Source: Sphingobacteriaceae bacterium
Lineage (GTDB): Bacteria; Bacteroidota; Bacteroidia; Sphingobacteriales; Sphingobacteriaceae
Reading direction: 5' to 3'
Assembly (NCBI GenBank): GCA_014380615.1
Contig: JACMJM010000014.1
Coordinates: forward strand, 124,001 to 188,000
Length of the DNA: 64,000 bases
In this document: positions 43,553 through 52,861 of the stretch, one piece after another
How the letters are laid out: each line of letters starts with the position of its first letter
Numbering within the stretch: position 1 is the first letter of the stretch
Notes under the pieces: model-generated
Seen by the model: the letters and a program-made list of their open reading frames with translations, nothing else
The model's database searches: none
Told to the model about the DNA's origin: nothing
Made by a program: the position numbers and the translations under genes

Positions 43553-45382
43553 TTAATTTTCCAAACTCGCAAAGTTCCTGTTCCCTTCCGCAATAGCGGC
43601 ATATATTGCGTCCTGAATTCTTGGGCGGATTCGGAGAGAGTTTAACTTATTACTTGCGGAGGGATATACGCGGTTAGATAAAAAAACATAAACTAATTTA
43701 TGCTTAGGATCAACCCAAACACAGGTTCCGGTATAGCCGGTATGCCCATAGGTATCAGCGGAAGCGAGTTTAGAGGGATAGCTGACACCGTTTCCCCGGT
43801 CGAACCCATATCCCCTGCGACTTACATCAGACTGCCTTCTTGTAAACAGCTCTACTGTTTGAGGTTTAAAATATTGAATACCACCGTAAGAACCACCGTT
43901 TAACAGCATTTGATTAAGAATGGCCAGATCATTAGCACTGGCGAAAAGCCCCGCATGGCCCGATACACCGTCCACCAGTGATGCACCAGAATCGTGTACG
44001 TATCCCTGCAATAAGGTTTTTCGGAAATACGTATCGCGTTCGGTAGGTACAATATGGCCTTTATCGAAACGCCTGCGTGGATTGAACCCGGCTGTACGCA
44101 TTCCCAAGGGTTTATAAAACTCGTCGATAACAAATTTATCAAGGGGTTTTTCCGATTGATGTTCTATAATTTCCTTCATCATATACATGCTGATATCGCT
44201 GTATACATACTGTCCACGTGTAGGAAGAGGCGTGCGAAGCATTTTAGGAAGCATTACATCGCGATAGTAATCGCGGCGCACATAATAATTATCAGCAACC
44301 TTTACGGGATAGAAATAAGATGAGTCGGTAGTGTGATCGGTACTGCGTAAGCCTCCCGTAAAATCAAGGTTGATAAAACCAGCTTCATGAAGCATTACCT
44401 CACGAACGGGAATGTGGCTCTTATTGGTATGTCGGGCTTCGGTAAGATAAGTTCCGATACCATAATCTAAATTAAGCTTTTGTTCCTCATACAATTTCAT
44501 TGCGGCTATGGTAGTTGCGGCAATCTTAGTTACAGATGCAACATCATAAATATCATCTACCTGAGTGGGATTACTGTCGTCGTAAGTATGCGTTCCGTAA
44601 GCTTTATTAAAAATAACGTTTCCGTCTTTTACCACCATTACTACAGCGCTGGGGGTAGCATGTTCACGAATGGCTTCCTCTACAATATCATCAATACGGT
44701 TTAGTTTTGATGATTGTATACCAACCTCCTCTGGTAAAGAATATTTTAAACGGGTTTTAACGGTGGAATAACCGGCACCGGCCTGAAATTCAGGGCTAAC
44801 GTTTTGATTCAGCTTATTATCAATAGCTATCCCGCCGAATAGAACCTGCGCCGAATAAGAAGCTGCCGAAGCTGTTTGAGCCGGGTTCCATAATATGGGA
44901 AAGTTGTAAACGTCGAGTCTTTGCAAGGCGGTAGTATTACCAAAGCCAGCTACAATTATTTCTTTTGATTTATTGTTTTCCTGAATAAAGGAAAGCATTT
45001 CGGGGGTAAAAACCGATTCGGGAGTTACCTGAAGAATAAGAGTAGTAAAAGAGTCAAGATTGAAACGCTTTAAATCACTCCAATTAAAGCTTGTAACAGG
45101 CGCGTAATTGCGAAGCATGTTATCGAAACTGGCGGCAGTAAAAGTACCGGCGTTAATGCTGGCAATTTTCCGTACGGAGAGGTTTTTGAAAGGAATACCT
45201 TGCGAATGATTATTTAACAATACGGCGGCGCGTTGATAATCAACCTGCGCGACAAGCTCAACTACAATGTTTTTTTCGTTTACACGATGATTAAAACTGC
45301 CGAATATTATTGCCAGTAGAAGTATTGTAATGGTAAAAAGACTATGAAATCTTACCTCGATTTTTCTTAAATTCCCCTTCAC
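43553..45382 (-). CDS. Beta-lactamase-family serine hydrolase with GH3-C-like N-terminus
   Basis: A 609 aa exported protein (N-terminal hydrophobic segment, GTG start). Residues about 40-215 resemble the C-terminal domain of GH3 glycosidases (ILWNPAQTASAASYSAQVLFGG), and about 235-600 form a class C beta-lactamase-like hydrolase (SVTK = S283-x-x-K286; YSDISMYMM; HTGYTG). In many Bacteroidetes a GH3 enzyme is fused to this module; here the catalytic GH3 N-domain is absent. Substrate unknown, probably peptidoglycan-related. Confidence 0.85.
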   Translation of the reverse strand: MKGNLRKIEVRFHSLFTITILLLAIIFGSFNHRVNEKNIVVELVAQVDYQRAAVLLNNHSQGIPFKNLSVRKIASINAGTFTAASFDNMLRNYAPVTSFNWSDLKRFNLDSFTTLILQVTPESVFTPEMLSFIQENNKSKEIIVAGFGNTTALQRLDVYNFPILWNPAQTASAASYSAQVLFGGIAIDNKLNQNVSPEFQAGAGYSTVKTRLKYSLPEEVGIQSSKLNRIDDIVEEAIREHATPSAVVMVVKDGNVIFNKAYGTHTYDDSNPTQVDDIYDVASVTKIAATTIAAMKLYEEQKLNLDYGIGTYLTEARHTNKSHIPVREVMLHEAGFINLDFTGGLRSTDHTTDSSYFYPVKVADNYYVRRDYYRDVMLPKMLRTPLPTRGQYVYSDISMYMMKEIIEHQSEKPLDKFVIDEFYKPLGMRTAGFNPRRRFDKGHIVPTERDTYFRKTLLQGYVHDSGASLVDGVSGHAGLFASANDLAILNQMLLNGGSYGGIQYFKPQTVELFTRRQSDVSRRGYGFDRGNGVSYPSKLASADTYGHTGYTGTCVWVDPKHKLVYVFLSNRVYPSASNKLNSLRIRPRIQDAIYAAIAEGNRNFASLEN

Positions 45383-45609
45383 TATCCCTGAGTTAAACGT
45401 TAATTAACATCCTTGTACTTAAAATTCAGGATGTTGGTTACTAAAGATTTCCCTTTTCTACTGTTGTCTAAAGCTCTATGCGCTTTCTATCATTCAACGT
45501 TAATAATGAATAGATATTCTTACCATGGTTTAATAGAAGGTGTTTTTTTAACAATCCTATTGGCTCAAATTTTGTAACACCTAACGCACACACACATAAA
45601 TCTAACATT

Positions 45610-46704
45610 ATGAAAAGCTTTGTATATATTTTTACTCTCATCTTCTGTTATACTATATCGTATAAAAAAGTAATTGCGCAAGGATCAAATATTAATAACG
45701 AACAATACGAACGTATTGAGAAAGCGATTGCTTACTATGAAAAATTAAAAAATAAGGAAGAATGGCCGCAAATTTCGTTACCGGATCAAACTCAGCTGAA
45801 GCTTAATGACCATTCGCCCGTAATTAAAGATATTAAGGCCAGACTGGAACTTTTAGGAGATTTCAGGGCCTTGAGCAACACAGATGTTTACAACCACCGT
45901 TTTGAAGCGGCTGTTAAACGGTTTCAGGCCCGGCATGGTTTAGAAGAAAACGGCTTAATAAATGCAGAACTTATAAAAGTTCTTAACGTGCCCTTAGATA
46001 GCAGAATTAACCAATTACGTATTAATCTTGATCGATTACAAAAAGAGAGTACAGAGAATGTGGGAAGAAGGATTGTAGCCAATATCCCTGAATATAAACT
46101 TCATGTATATGAGGGCGAAAGGGAGGTTCTTTCGATGGACATTGTGGTAGGAAAAACCACTAATAAAACCGTTGTCTTTTCGGACGAGATGAAGCAAATC
46201 GTTTTTAGTCCGTATTGGAACGTTCCCGAAAGTATTGTAAAGAACGAAATTCTTCCGGCTATGAAAAGAAACTCCAGATACCTGCAGCAAAACAACATGG
46301 AAATTACCGGAACACAAAACGGTTTGCCGGAAATAAGACAAAGGCCAGGATCAAAAAACTCTTTAGGAAAGGTTAAATTTCTATTTCCGAATAAGTACAA
46401 TATTTATTTCCATGATACGCCCGCAAAAACACTATTTAGCCGCCGAACCAGGGCTTTCAGTCATGGGTGCATCAGGCTAAGCCAACCGTTTGAACTTGCG
46501 AAATACCTATTAAAAGACGATCCAAAATGGACAGATGCAGCTATTAACAGCGCTATGAATACCGGTTCGGAAAAATGGGTAACACTTAAAACTCCGGTAC
46601 CCGTTTCGATAAGTTACTATACAGCATGGGTTGACTCCTCAGGCGAGGTCCATTTCAGGGATGATATTTATGGAAAAGACAAAGCGCTGGTGCGATTAGA
46701 ATAA
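45610..46704 (+). CDS. L,D-transpeptidase (YkuD) with peptidoglycan-binding domain
   Basis: Exported 364 aa protein that forms 3-3 cross-links or similar bonds in peptidoglycan. Seen: signal peptide (about 1-24), a PG_binding_1 domain (about 70-120; SPVIKDIKARLELLGDF), and the YkuD domain (about 155-330) with the catalytic SHGCIRLSQP. The ATG at 45610 is clear. It is flanked downstream by a strong hairpin. Confidence 0.94.
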   Translation: MKSFVYIFTLIFCYTISYKKVIAQGSNINNEQYERIEKAIAYYEKLKNKEEWPQISLPDQTQLKLNDHSPVIKDIKARLELLGDFRALSNTDVYNHRFEAAVKRFQARHGLEENGLINAELIKVLNVPLDSRINQLRINLDRLQKESTENVGRRIVANIPEYKLHVYEGEREVLSMDIVVGKTTNKTVVFSDEMKQIVFSPYWNVPESIVKNEILPAMKRNSRYLQQNNMEITGTQNGLPEIRQRPGSKNSLGKVKFLFPNKYNIYFHDTPAKTLFSRRTRAFSHGCIRLSQPFELAKYLLKDDPKWTDAAINSAMNTGSEKWVTLKTPVPVSISYYTAWVDSSGEVHFRDDIYGKDKALVRLE

Positions 46705-46719
46705 TAGTTTGAGTTATAC

Positions 46720-46764
46720 GGAACTCTCCTTTGGTGAGATAATAGCTCCAGCCCGGAGAGTTCC
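46720..46764. terminator. Bidirectional terminator
   Basis: Perfect 10 bp arms GGAACTCTCC and GGAGAGTTCC followed by an A/T-rich run, between convergent genes (L,D-transpeptidase and the propeller lipoprotein). Confidence 0.8.
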
Positions 46765-46776
46765 ATAAAAAAATGT

Positions 46777-47751
46777 TTACATATTAACAGGTGTTAAAAC
46801 GCCTTCCCTATTCTCCACATGTAATTTATTCAGATCCAGGCCATTCAAAACTATCACGCCTTGCAAGGATGAAAACTTAGCGGGATCTTGTTTCCATGAC
46901 CATACCAGTTTACCCTTAGGAGAAAATTCAAGTATCTGTATTCCACTGGCACCGAATTTGGCCCCATGTCCCTGCCAATTGGTAACCACATAATTTCCAT
47001 TCTTTAAAATCTGAAAACCAGCAAAGAAATTCGGGTTTACTTCCGCGGGCCCGGAAAAGGCCGTTACAGCCTTACCATTCGCCGAAAATACCTGGAAATT
47101 TTTACCGTATCCGGTACTTACTACAGTTTGCCCGTTGGCTAAACGAAGTGCCTGCCAGATATGGGGCTTAGCCGGCGGACCAGCAACCTTTGCCTGCCAA
47201 ACGATATTTCCTTTATCATCCCCTTCAAACACTACATCGTCTGCGGTTACCAAAAAATTCCCCTTTATCGTTTCACGAATACAGCGTACATAGTTGAACC
47301 CCGGGTATACAACAGAACGTTTTATGGTTCCCTGATTATCGATCTCAACCAAAACAATACCTTTTTTTCCCTGCCAATCGGCACCGGCAAGCAAAGTGTT
47401 TCCGTTACGTAATCTGCGGGCAGTCTGGGTGCCCGGGAAAACAGTTATCTCTGCTGCTTTCTCACCGTTTGAAATATTGCGCTCTTCAAATCCGTTTCCT
47501 GTTCCAATTAGTATTTTTTTATTTCCAACCAACTGTAAATCCCGACCTGCAGGAACCGGTAAGTACCAGTTCTTTTCAGGATTACTAACATCAACATAAC
47601 TCAATTGAGAAAGCCCCTCATCCCTTAAAATTAGTTTTCGCGACTCATCTGTACTCATTCTAAGCGAACTACAGGCCGACAGCGCTAAACACAAACCCAG
47701 AAATACTGACAACCTGAAATGCGAGACAGGCTTAAAATTTTTAGTAATCAT
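46777..47751 (-). CDS. Beta-propeller lipoprotein
   Basis: A lipoprotein of 324 aa from the ATG at 47751 (MITKNFKPV then LCLALSACSS). The ATG at 47787 is also possible but places the lipobox too deep. Seen: repeated blade-like segments with VGNKKILIGTGNGF, NGNTLLAGADWQGKKG, LANGQTVVSTGYGKNF and KNGNYVVTNWQGHGAKFG, a PQQ-like or WD40-like propeller of about six blades. Function unknown; probably a surface or periplasmic binding protein. Confidence 0.75.
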   Translation of the reverse strand: MITKNFKPVSHFRLSVFLGLCLALSACSSLRMSTDESRKLILRDEGLSQLSYVDVSNPEKNWYLPVPAGRDLQLVGNKKILIGTGNGFEERNISNGEKAAEITVFPGTQTARRLRNGNTLLAGADWQGKKGIVLVEIDNQGTIKRSVVYPGFNYVRCIRETIKGNFLVTADDVVFEGDDKGNIVWQAKVAGPPAKPHIWQALRLANGQTVVSTGYGKNFQVFSANGKAVTAFSGPAEVNPNFFAGFQILKNGNYVVTNWQGHGAKFGASGIQILEFSPKGKLVWSWKQDPAKFSSLQGVIVLNGLDLNKLHVENREGVLTPVNM

Positions 47752-47920
47752 ATAAATAAAATTGAGGTTTTTAAATGTAGTAGTCATTTCTCATTTATCA
47801 ATAAACATAATGAAATTTTACAGAGAGCATTATACTCAATTATTACGATAGATCGAACACTTTTCAGCTTTCAAACTATCAGTCGTGTTTACGGTTACTA
47901 GCATAAAGGCTTTTTATTCT

Positions 47921-48523
47921 ATGAAAAAATCAGTACTCTTTTCGGCATTAAGCATAATGTATCTGTCAGTGATTGCTCAAACCGACAGAACTTCTGTTGA
48001 TTTTAACTTCAAGGCAGGTTTGCATTTCAGTAACATGAATTTCAATAAAGGATACCAAAAACCAGCTGAACCAGTTAAAGCTGCATGGAAGCCCGGCTTT
48101 CTGTTAGGTTTTACTTTGAACGTACCGCTTTACCAGAAATTGAGTCTACAGCCAGAATACTTGTACTTACAAACCGCTGGCGAAAATAAAGCAAGCGGCT
48201 CGGAATATTCTTTAAGCTATATATCTCTTCCGGTACTTCTCAGGTATCCGGTTAGCAACAACATTCATTTAATTGCGGGGCCGCAGTTCGATTTACTGGT
48301 TAAAGCATCTGGTAATTTAAACAATGTAAAATCGACAATAACTCACGACACCGAAGAAAGAAGCATTTCGGCTATTGCCGCTATAGAATTAAAAATCAAT
48401 AACTTACTAAGTATCGATGCCCGATACCTTCATGGTTTAAACCACATTGGTATTGGTCAGCGTTCGGAGGTTACAGAATTCAAATTTGAAGGGCTGCAAC
48501 TATCCGGAGTTATAAAATTTTAA
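47921..48523 (+). CDS. Outer-membrane beta-barrel (PorT-like) protein
   Basis: A 200 aa outer-membrane protein from the ATG at 47921 (MKKSVLFSALSIMYLSVIAQ signal peptide). Seen: alternating amphipathic strands with FNFKAGLHFSNMNF, ALNVPLY-like and YLQTAGENKASG loops, and a C-terminal aromatic-rich strand (GLQLSGVIKF). Matches the small PorT/outer-membrane beta-barrel group. It converges on the EEP gene with a 4 bp overlap. Confidence 0.85.
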   Translation: MKKSVLFSALSIMYLSVIAQTDRTSVDFNFKAGLHFSNMNFNKGYQKPAEPVKAAWKPGFLLGFTLNVPLYQKLSLQPEYLYLQTAGENKASGSEYSLSYISLPVLLRYPVSNNIHLIAGPQFDLLVKASGNLNNVKSTITHDTEERSISAIAAIELKINNLLSIDARYLHGLNHIGIGQRSEVTEFKFEGLQLSGVIKF

Positions 48524-49584
48524 GCAGTTTTCTTTTGCTTCTTCTCTTCTGCCATTTTTACTTCGTCCTGGTCGGGCTGGGGTTCCTCTTGTTCTAACGA
48601 GGCTGCTTTTTCGTATTGAAGCTTCACATACATCGGAAAATGGTCTGATCCTGCCGCATCAAGTTTCTTGATGTAAAGCAGTTTGAAGTCTGTGGAGCAG
48701 AAAACATGGTCGAGCGGGAAACGAAGGAAATTGTGTCGGACATGAAAAGTATTAAAAAAACCTCTTCCCTTTCGGGGATCCAACAATCCGCTTATTTTAC
48801 AAAACAGTGAAGTGGTATAGCTCCAGGCTACATCATTCAAATCGCCCATTACAATAATCGGCAAAGCGTTTTCCTTAGCCATATCGGCTACCAGTAGCAG
48901 CTCTTTATCACGTTCGGTCGACCGCGGGTTTTCTTGTGGAACCGGAGGCGTAGGATGTACGCAATATAACTGAACTACCTGGCCGCAGGGTAATACCGCT
49001 TTTGTGTGTATGGAAGGAATATCATCTTCAACCAAAAACTTAACCTCCGATTCAAGCAGTTCGTATTTGGAATACAACAACATTCCATACGTGTTTTCCT
49101 GGGGAACTTTTACGGAAAAAGGATATTTTTCTCCAAGTTCAGCTGTTTCTTTTTCCCACCAGCTATCTGTTTCGAGTAACAACACAACGTCTGGGTCGGC
49201 CAGGTAAATATTAGACAGATAGGCCTTCGATTGCTTGTTATATTGCCATACATTTCCGGTCATTAAACCAATAATTTGCTCCGGCAGCTTAGATTCCGCT
49301 CTAATAAGTTCTTTTTTGCTTAAAGTGGTAAACGGAAAAATCTGATAAAAAAGGAAGCAGATATTAGCGAGCAACAGTGCGCCAACTACGTATAAGGAAT
49401 TGTCGGGCGAAAACAGACTCAGGAAGATTATACAAAAAAAGAGGAAAACGCAGATTATAAGCTTTTGGAACCGCGGATACTCAAAAACCCGGAACGCCCA
49501 ATAATCATTTCGCACAAGCGGAATGAGCGACATCAGTATGAATAAACAACTCAAAAATTCTACTCCGATTTTTAATTCTGTCAT
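48520..49584 (-). CDS. Endonuclease/exonuclease/phosphatase family membrane protein
   Basis: A 354 aa protein from the ATG at 49584. Seen: three hydrophobic segments at the N-terminus (about 5-25, 37-55, 62-82), then the EEP domain: LLLETDSWWEKE, VMGDLNDVAW (GDxND), DHVFCS and SDHFPMYV, the conserved metal and catalytic motifs. The C-terminal tail is highly charged (EEPQPDQDEVKMAEEKKQ). Probably a membrane-bound phosphodiesterase or nuclease; substrate unknown. Confidence 0.88.
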   Translation of the reverse strand: MTELKIGVEFLSCLFILMSLIPLVRNDYWAFRVFEYPRFQKLIICVFLFFCIIFLSLFSPDNSLYVVGALLLANICFLFYQIFPFTTLSKKELIRAESKLPEQIIGLMTGNVWQYNKQSKAYLSNIYLADPDVVLLLETDSWWEKETAELGEKYPFSVKVPQENTYGMLLYSKYELLESEVKFLVEDDIPSIHTKAVLPCGQVVQLYCVHPTPPVPQENPRSTERDKELLLVADMAKENALPIIVMGDLNDVAWSYTTSLFCKISGLLDPRKGRGFFNTFHVRHNFLRFPLDHVFCSTDFKLLYIKKLDAAGSDHFPMYVKLQYEKAASLEQEEPQPDQDEVKMAEEKKQKKTA

Positions 49585-49648
49585 TAAAACGTTTTTTCTA
49601 ATTAACAAAAAAACATCGAATCTGTGTTAATGACTTGTTCAGTATCGA

Positions 49649-49936
49649 TTAATCAAAATTAATAGACTTAAAATCAACCTGTTGATTTACGGCCTCAATA
49701 ATTTGACGGATCTTTTTTTTGGAGCACTCATATTCTGAAGAAGCTTCCATACGCTCATGTACATCGTTAAGATGGATCGCATATTTTAAGGCTTCTTCAG
49801 AATTATTGAAAAGTAAATGTGTTTTACTCCTGCCTTTTTTAACTCCCTGAGGAGGTTCGGGTATTTTATAATCAGCGAAATCCGTTTCCGACAGGCCGAT
49901 ACAATCATCCGAGGCAAAAGGCAGGTGTATTTCCAT
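49649..49936 (-). CDS. Small conserved-looking protein, coupled to osmC
   Basis: A 95 aa acidic soluble protein with helical C-terminus (SEEALKYAIHLNDVHERM). Family not identified. Its ATG overlaps the osmC stop (TAATG), so it is probably translated from the same message; a stress-related role can only be suggested by context. Confidence 0.65.
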   Translation of the reverse strand: MEIHLPFASDDCIGLSETDFADYKIPEPPQGVKKGRSKTHLLFNNSEEALKYAIHLNDVHERMEASSEYECSKKKIRQIIEAVNQQVDFKSINFD

Positions 49937-50370
49937 TAAACTAATTTTGCGTCGAGCGAAATAGCTACCGCCGAAAGTGCTTTACTTACCGGGCATCCTT
50001 CTTTTGCGGCATTTGCCAATTGCAAAAACTGCTCTTCGGAGATCCCTGGTACCGAACCTGTTAAATTTAATTGAATAGAAGTTATAGAAAACCCGCCTTC
50101 TACCGGTTCTACTTTAACCGCGGCTTCGGTTTTTAACTCTGTTGGAGTAAAGCCTGCGCCCGCTAATTGAAAGCTAAGAGCCATTGTAAAACACCCGGCA
50201 TGTGCCGCGGCAATTAACTCTTCGGGATTAGTCCCGGCTTTGCCATCCTCACTTTCAAAGCGGGCCGCAAACGAATAAGGGGTAGCACTTAAAACACCAC
50301 TTGTAGATGTTAACGTTCCTGTACCTTCTTTTCCTGTGCCGTTCCATACAGCTGATGATTTTCTTATCAT
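49936..50370 (-). CDS. OsmC family peroxiredoxin
   Basis: Organic hydroperoxide reductase-like protein of 144 aa from the ATG at 50370 (MIRKSSAVWNGTGKEG); the frame back to 50496 is excluded. Seen: the two redox cysteines in AAHAGCFTMALSF (near 60) and KEGCPVSKAL (near 125), as in OsmC/Ohr. It reduces organic hydroperoxides in the cytoplasm. It is divergent from the permease gene with 96 bp between. Confidence 0.94.
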   Translation of the reverse strand: MIRKSSAVWNGTGKEGTGTLTSTSGVLSATPYSFAARFESEDGKAGTNPEELIAAAHAGCFTMALSFQLAGAGFTPTELKTEAAVKVEPVEGGFSITSIQLNLTGSVPGISEEQFLQLANAAKEGCPVSKALSAVAISLDAKLV

Positions 50371-50466
50371 GTTTTTTAAATTTTTCGGGAAATATATTGC
50401 TTTCTGAACAATATTCAAGCCCGGTGGTTTTGAATTAATTAACTTGAAGTTTAAAAGCCTGATTCT

Positions 50467-51843
50467 ATGAAAAACAAACTGATTTTCGATGAGCAAACAG
50501 AACTCGAAAGAAAGCTTGGCTTAACCGAAACTCTTTCAATTGTTGTAAACCGAATAATAGGTTCAGGAATTTTTAGAACCCCCGCCCCCATTATGTTTAT
50601 TACAGCTTCGGTAAGCATGTTTTACGGAGTTTGGATATTGGGCGGAATAGCTACCATTTTAGGTGCCCTATGCTATGCGGAATTAGTAGCGATGATGCCG
50701 CGTTCGGGCGGCCCATATGTTTTTCTAAAAGCCGCTTATCCGCCGATTATAACTTTCCTGAGGGGTTGGGCTATGTTTTTTGTTTCCGAAACTGGCTCGA
50801 TTGCCGCGGTTGCTTTGTTTTTTTCGGAAAATGCGCTTACCGCCATGAACGCAGCGACGGGCGGTTTTCAGGAGGGAATAATGGCCATAGCACTTGTATT
50901 TATATTAACGGCGGCAAACTCCTTCGGAATTCAACTAAGCGGGGTTTTTCAAAATATTTTCAGCATTTTAAAGGTCGGACTATTGGTTAGTATTATCGCG
51001 TTAAGTTTATCTCATGGCATCCGATCAGAAAATTTCGCAGATGCTGTTGACAAGCCATGGACCTGGGCTGGTTTAGTATCCATATTTACCGCCTTACGAT
51101 ATGGCTTTTTCGCTTACAGCGGATGGGAAGGCGCAACTTATGTAGCCGAAGAAGTTAAAAATCCAAGAAAAAACCTGCCGCTATCACTCTTTTTCGGAAT
51201 TGGAATAGTGATGCTACTTTATCTGTTAATTAACACTGCTTATCTTAATCTTTTAGGCCCCGAAACGATGGGTGCTTCCAAAGGTGTTGCCATAGACTCG
51301 ATGAAAGTTGTACTTGGTTCGGCGGGCGGCTTGCTGGTAGCGGCAGCTATAATGGTGAGCACTTTTGGAAATGTAAACACACAAATCTTGGTTAAAAGCC
51401 GTACATGGTATGCTATGGCAAGAGATAAATTGTTTTTTAACGGCCTTTCGGCCATACACCCAAAATATAAAACACCCAATTATTCGATGTATGCCCAGGC
51501 GGCATGGGCGGCTGTTTTGATTCTATGCGCAACTTTCGCCGAGAGTGCTTACGAAGCAGTGATCGATTATTTCTCTTTCACATCAGCAGTGTTTAATGTA
51601 CTCACCTTTGCTTCAGTTTACGTGTTGAGGAAAAAGTATCCGGATGTTTTAAGGCCGTATAAAACCTGGGGCTATCCGCTTACATTAATCCTGGTTCTTT
51701 TGATACAGGGAACATTTATGGTGGTAACGCTGGTTACCGCGTTTTTTCCTTCTTTGCTGGGAATTGCTCTCACTATGAGCGGGCTGATTTATTATCATTT
51801 TTATGTACCCAGGGAGGCCAAATCGGAGCAGACTGAATTATAA
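50467..51843 (+). CDS. APC-superfamily amino-acid permease
   Basis: Inner-membrane transporter of 458 aa with about 12 hydrophobic helices. Seen: the TM1 motif VVNRIIGSGIFRTPAPIM with GSGIF, TM6 FFAYSGWEGATYVAEEVKNPRK (typical of LAT-like APC members) and the last helices. Substrate is an amino acid, precise one unknown. Monocistronic. Confidence 0.93.
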   Translation: MKNKLIFDEQTELERKLGLTETLSIVVNRIIGSGIFRTPAPIMFITASVSMFYGVWILGGIATILGALCYAELVAMMPRSGGPYVFLKAAYPPIITFLRGWAMFFVSETGSIAAVALFFSENALTAMNAATGGFQEGIMAIALVFILTAANSFGIQLSGVFQNIFSILKVGLLVSIIALSLSHGIRSENFADAVDKPWTWAGLVSIFTALRYGFFAYSGWEGATYVAEEVKNPRKNLPLSLFFGIGIVMLLYLLINTAYLNLLGPETMGASKGVAIDSMKVVLGSAGGLLVAAAIMVSTFGNVNTQILVKSRTWYAMARDKLFFNGLSAIHPKYKTPNYSMYAQAAWAAVLILCATFAESAYEAVIDYFSFTSAVFNVLTFASVYVLRKKYPDVLRPYKTWGYPLTLILVLLIQGTFMVVTLVTAFFPSLLGIALTMSGLIYYHFYVPREAKSEQTEL

Positions 51844-51914
51844 TTGCGATGAGCATTTAAAAAAGGAGAACTCATTCACATCCAAGGGTTAGCTTTAACC
51901 TTGCCACCAAGATC

Positions 51915-52142
51915 TTATCTTTTAGGTATCTGCCCTGTTTTTAAGGGCGTTAGTAAATATTCCAGCCCGTTAAGTTTAATTTCATACATAGTAGAAAGAA
52001 GAATTCCCAGCTTGCCGGCCGGGAATCCTTTTTGATTAAACCAAACTAAATAACTTTCAGGAAGATTACAGATCAAATATCCCTGATACTTACCAAATGG
52101 CATTTTCATCGTAACTAATTGCATGAGAATTTCCGGGTTCAT
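51915..52142 (-). CDS. DUF3820 family protein
   Basis: A 75 aa protein. Seen: TMKMPFGKYQGYLICNLPESYLVWF and the LGILLSTMYEIKLNGL segment, the DUF3820 pattern. The family is a small putative nucleic-acid-associated protein sometimes fused to exonuclease-like domains; function unknown. Confidence 0.88.
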   Translation of the reverse strand: MNPEILMQLVTMKMPFGKYQGYLICNLPESYLVWFNQKGFPAGKLGILLSTMYEIKLNGLEYLLTPLKTGQIPKR

Positions 52143-52861
52143 CTGTCAAACTTACGCAATTGTGCTTTATTCAGCGGCCGTGTCGTAAGAGAATTTATGG
52201 TGACTGTATACTATAAGGTGTAATGTGAGGAGCCGCCTGCTATTATAACTCTAAAAATTCTTTTTGGAGATATATAACAATAGCCTTTATTCTTTGCCTT
52301 CCCTTAACCTGGTTTGGTAACCATGTTTTTCTAGAAGTACTTTCTGAAATTTCGGAATGAAACATAACATTAAATTTCTCACTGCTAACATCGTCACAGA
52401 TTTGGCATTAAGCTCCCAAAAGAGTGATTTTCATTATCCATTGTTACTAAAACCGCTCATTCCGAAGGAACCCATTTGGGACAAACCGAGATGAACGAAC
52501 CAGAGAGTTAGAATAACATTATATACAAGTCGAGATAATTCTTCGGCATTTTCTAATCCCCAATCACCCCCTGATAAACTTTCTATTATTTATTTTATTT
52601 TTATTTTTATTTTCATTTTTTTTCTTTTAGCTTTAATTATCGAAAGAAAATACGGTTTTTAAAAATATTCTACTTTTCTTTCTTATACAACTAACAATTA
52701 AAAGCCACTGGCTTATAAAGAAAACCATTTAAATATTGTTAATCCAATATTATTGTTCATTAGGCAGCATTAGCGGTTTTTGACACAAGATATCTTATAG
52801 ACTAATGATGAAACTGGAATAAATCCTTAATTCATTTTAACCACACCTAAAATAATTTGTA
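52143..52861. promoter_or_regulatory. Long leader of the glycan-use cluster with a T-rich tract
   Basis: 719 bp without a gene. The left half holds fragments such as CATTCCGAAGGAACCCATTTGGGACA that resemble dispersed intergenic repeats. A T-rich tract (52580-52627) with ATTT/TTTA periodicity is followed by TTTTAGCTTTAATT, a layout that recurs at 56428-56492 ahead of susC. It is likely the promoter region of the DUF1593 operon. Confidence 0.55.
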
